This document shows, one piece after another, positions 5,201-7,547 of a stretch of DNA of 7,547 nucleotides. Both the position numbers and the translations under genes were made by a program. Position 1 is the first letter of the stretch. Each line of letters starts with the position of its first letter. Source of the stretch: Kiritimatiellia bacterium (GTDB lineage Bacteria > Verrucomicrobiota > Kiritimatiellia > RFP12 > UBA1067); the NCBI GenBank assembly GCA_017965685.1, contig JAGCPM010000083.1, forward strand, positions 1-7,547. Reading direction: 5' to 3'. The notes beneath the pieces are model-generated. The model was not told the DNA's origin and ran no database searches. It saw nothing but the letters and a program-made list of their open reading frames with translations.

Positions 5201-6841
5201 ATGAACAAGATGGAGAAGGCAATGGTGGTGCTGCTCGGGATTGCGCTCGGGTGGTACATATTCACGCAGAAGGGTGCTCAGAGTGCGCAGAGGGAAGAAT
5301 CTGTGCAGCGTCCGGCCGTGGTCGCCAATTCCGTCCGGCCGGGGCCTGTCACTTCTGTCGCCTCTGCTGTGCCCGTAATCGCGCCGGAATTGCCTTCCGT
5401 GCCGGAGGAGGTTGTCACTCTTGAAAATGGCGAGCTGAGGCTCGAGCTTTCCACGTGGGGCGCTGTCGTCAAAAAGGCCACATTGAAGAAGTATGCACAG
5501 AAGGAAGGCGCGGTCGGCGAGGGGAATCCTCCGGTGGAGTTCGATTTTTCCGATTCGCCGCTTGGCCAACTCGGCGACGTTATAGAGACGTACGCGGTCG
5601 TTTCGAAGAGTGAAAGCGAGGTTGTTTTCTCGAATGGCGCGAGGACGCGCAAGGTGTCGCTCGGCGACAACTACCTCGTAACATACGAGGATTCGTTTAT
5701 GGAGAAGGAAACGACCCTCTCGCTCGGCTCGATGACGATGGGCTCCAGCAAGAACGATCTTCTTTCGGTGGACAGCTGGGCGCAGAACGCCGGCAAGGGT
5801 AAAGAGGGCGTGATTCACCACTGTGAGGGTGACTCGCCGCTCAAGATCTATCTGGCGGGAGGGATTTCCGGCGGATGCAGTGGCTCGAAGAGGGCTGATG
5901 GACTGCCGAGGCGCGCCAAGGTCGAGTATCCGGGTCTGCAGAAGTGGGTCGCTCTCAAGAACCGCTTCTTCGTCACTGCGCTCGTTTCGTCGTCCGCGGT
6001 CAACAGAGGCTTTTCGGCCGTAATCGTCCGCGACACAACATCTTCCGTCTACAGGCCGGAGAGCGTCTCGGCCCGGATTGACATATCCAATCCCAGTGGA
6101 CCTGGGGCCGTGAAGAGCGTGTTCTACATGGGGCCCAAGAAGCAGGCGCTACTGTGGAAGCTCGGGATGAAGGATGTAATGGAGTTCGGCATGTGGCGTT
6201 GGATATGCTATCCTCTCGTCTGGGTGCTGAACGTGTTCAATTCCGCGATACCAAACTATGGCGTTGCCATAATACTCCTTACCATACTGGTGCGCCTTCT
6301 TTTCTGGCCATTGACGCACAAGTCAACGGTGGGCATGAAGAAGATGCAGGAAATTCAGCCGCTCATGAAGGAGATACAGGCGAAGTACAAGGACAACCCG
6401 CAACGCATGCAGCAGGAGACCTTCGCCCTCTACCGCGAGCACAAGGTCAATCCGATGAGTTCGTGCCTGCCGATGCTGATACAGATACCGGTGTTCATAG
6501 CGCTATTCAACGTTCTGAGATCGGCGGTCGAGCTGCGGTATGCGCCGTTCCTTTGGATAGGCGACCTTTCCGAGCCGGAAGGGCTGTTTGCAGCGTGGTT
6601 CCCGTTCGGCGGGCTGAACATATTGCCTATACTGATGGCGGCGACGATGGCGCTACAGTCGTACCTCACGCCTTCGACCGGGGACAGGAAGCAACAGCAG
6701 ATGATGATGGTGATGATGCCTGTCATGATGTTAGTGATGTTCTACTCGTTCCCGTCGGCACTGTCGCTATACTGGACACTTTCGCAGGCGGTATCGATAG
6801 TGCAGATGTGGCTCATCCGGCGGGCCGCGAAAAAAAATTAA
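5201..6841 (+). CDS. yidC: Membrane protein insertase YidC (Gram-negative type)
   Basis: An inner-membrane insertase of the YidC/Oxa1/Alb3 family that inserts and folds membrane proteins alone or with SecYEG. It has 546 residues, the usual size for diderm YidC. An N-terminal membrane anchor spans about residues 7-21. A Pro/Val-rich linker and a large periplasmic beta-type domain run to about residue 315. The conserved five-helix insertase core covers about 330-540. R365 in ILVRLLFWPLTHKS corresponds to the conserved groove arginine. The cytoplasmic hairpin (MKKMQEIQPLMKEIQAKYKD) and the MSSCLPMLIQIPVFIALF segment are typical. The start at 5201 has an excellent GGAGGT (5190-5195) 5 bases upstream; the longer reading from 5084 would run through yidD. 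Many ATA codons occur, unlike in the kinase-like gene. No convincing terminator follows. Confidence 0.97.
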   Translation: MNKMEKAMVVLLGIALGWYIFTQKGAQSAQREESVQRPAVVANSVRPGPVTSVASAVPVIAPELPSVPEEVVTLENGELRLELSTWGAVVKKATLKKYAQKEGAVGEGNPPVEFDFSDSPLGQLGDVIETYAVVSKSESEVVFSNGARTRKVSLGDNYLVTYEDSFMEKETTLSLGSMTMGSSKNDLLSVDSWAQNAGKGKEGVIHHCEGDSPLKIYLAGGISGGCSGSKRADGLPRRAKVEYPGLQKWVALKNRFFVTALVSSSAVNRGFSAVIVRDTTSSVYRPESVSARIDISNPSGPGAVKSVFYMGPKKQALLWKLGMKDVMEFGMWRWICYPLVWVLNVFNSAIPNYGVAIILLTILVRLLFWPLTHKSTVGMKKMQEIQPLMKEIQAKYKDNPQRMQQETFALYREHKVNPMSSCLPMLIQIPVFIALFNVLRSAVELRYAPFLWIGDLSEPEGLFAAWFPFGGLNILPILMAATMALQSYLTPSTGDRKQQQMMMVMMPVMMLVMFYSFPSALSLYWTLSQAVSIVQMWLIRRAAKKN

Positions 6842-6856
6842 GATTTTTTAAAATAC
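6831..6856 (+). promoter_or_regulatory. AT-rich UP-element-like tract upstream of the rRNA promoter
   Basis: A run of A's, TTAAG, then T's and A's immediately upstream of the CCCCC-TTGACG block, in the place where UP elements contact the RNA polymerase alpha subunit at rRNA promoters. It overlaps the last codons and stop of yidC. This role is inferred from position and composition only. Confidence 0.45.
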
Positions 6857-6860
6857 CCCC

Positions 6861-6890
6861 TTGACGTGAGGTGAGAAGATTTGATATACT
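6861..6890 (+). promoter_or_regulatory. rRNA operon promoter
   Basis: The -35 is TTGACG (6861-6866), the spacer is 18 bp, and the -10 is TATACT (6885-6890) preceded by TGA (an extended -10). The predicted start is near 6897. The downstream ACACACC resembles ACGCACG after the tRNA-Leu -10, and both transcripts begin close to a GTTCG. The 17 bases 6850-6866 are identical to 4299-4315. Confidence 0.85.
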
Positions 6891-6921
6891 ACACACCCGT
6901 TCGCCTGAAAAGGGGGACGCC

Positions 6922-6933
6922 GCTCTTTGACAA
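6922..6933 (+). promoter_or_regulatory. boxA-like antitermination site
   Basis: GCTCTTTGACAA differs from the E. coli rRNA boxA (GCTCTTTAACAA) at one position. It lies about 25 bases after the predicted transcription start, as expected for the site bound by NusB/S10 to protect rRNA transcription from Rho. Confidence 0.75.
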
Positions 6934-6946
6934 ACGATGCTTGAGA

Positions 6947-6971
6947 CGTGACTCTGGAGAAAAGAGTCGCG
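6947..6971 (+). other. Leader hairpin in pre-rRNA
   Basis: CGTGACTCT (6947-6955) pairs with AGAGTCGCG (6963-6971) in nine base pairs, one of them G-U, around the loop GGAGAAA. No T-tract follows, so it is not an intrinsic terminator. It may be part of the leader structure used in processing or antitermination. Confidence 0.65.
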
Positions 6972-7022
6972 ATGGACAATTTGGATGTTTGTGCTTAGGG
7001 CAAGAACAAAACAAAACTTTCT

Positions 7023-7547
<525 letters not shown>

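Larger units (their letters stand above)
6897..7022 (+). other. 16S rRNA leader (pre-rRNA 5' external spacer)
   Basis: About 126 bases from the predicted start to the mature 16S 5' end. It contains the boxA-like site and hairpin listed separately and ends in an A/C-rich, then pyrimidine-rich stretch (CTTTCTTTTTCTG) before the mature end. ACAAAC (6930-6935) can also pair with GTTTGT (6987-6992), enclosing the hairpin, so the leader may fold as one branched unit. No protein-coding gene is visible. Confidence 0.75.

Noticed and set aside
5178..5204. Eight-codon mini-frame (MKDFGGII) whose TGA overlaps the yidC ATG
   Set aside because: It has no convincing ribosome-binding site, and its body is mostly the yidC Shine-Dalgarno region. 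A coupling leader peptide is possible but not supported.
6947..6971. Hairpin considered as an intrinsic terminator of yidC
   Set aside because: It lies downstream of the rRNA promoter, has no T-tract, and follows boxA, so it is part of the rRNA leader.

Overview
The window is a chromosomal segment of a Gram-negative, diderm bacterium with a fairly GC-rich genome. The partial 16S rRNA at the right end reads as a member of the Planctomycetota-Verrucomicrobiota-Chlamydiota superphylum. It has GGATTAGGCATGCAAGTCG near the 5' end, CTGCAGTCGAG after the 338 site, and CGTAAACTCCTGTCATG in the V3 region. From memory this is closest to Kiritimatiellota/Lentisphaerota-type sequences; I could not run a search. 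A 546-residue YidC with a large periplasmic domain agrees with a diderm cell.

Left part (1-4209): half of a palindromic repeat, a promoter, then two genes that overlap by 22 bases. The first is an NhaC-type Na+/H+ antiporter, probably translated from a leaderless or nearly leaderless mRNA. The second encodes a 908-residue soluble protein: a long helical N-terminal half, then a divergent kinase-like domain with a glycine loop, a lysine, a DRHxxN catalytic loop and an IDND metal-binding motif. This second gene is the least explained object in the window. Its codon usage differs clearly from its neighbours.

Middle part (4210-6841): a complete copy of the palindromic repeat (22-base perfect arms) lies just after the kinase-like gene. 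A strong promoter, tRNA-Leu(GAG), and the conserved cluster rpmH-rnpA-yidD-yidC follow. I see no promoter between the tRNA and rpmH, so the tRNA, ribosomal protein bL34, the RNase P protein, the YidD insertion factor and the YidC insertase may form one transcription unit. That would put the RNase P protein downstream of one of its own substrates.

Right part (6842-7547): an AT-rich upstream element and a promoter nearly identical to the tRNA promoter lead into a leader of about 126 bases with a boxA-like antitermination site and a hairpin. The first ~525 bases of a 16S rRNA gene follow and run off the window. All three promoters share an 18-bp spacer and a TGnTATACT extended -10. The tRNA and rRNA promoters also share a 17-base identical block around the -35.
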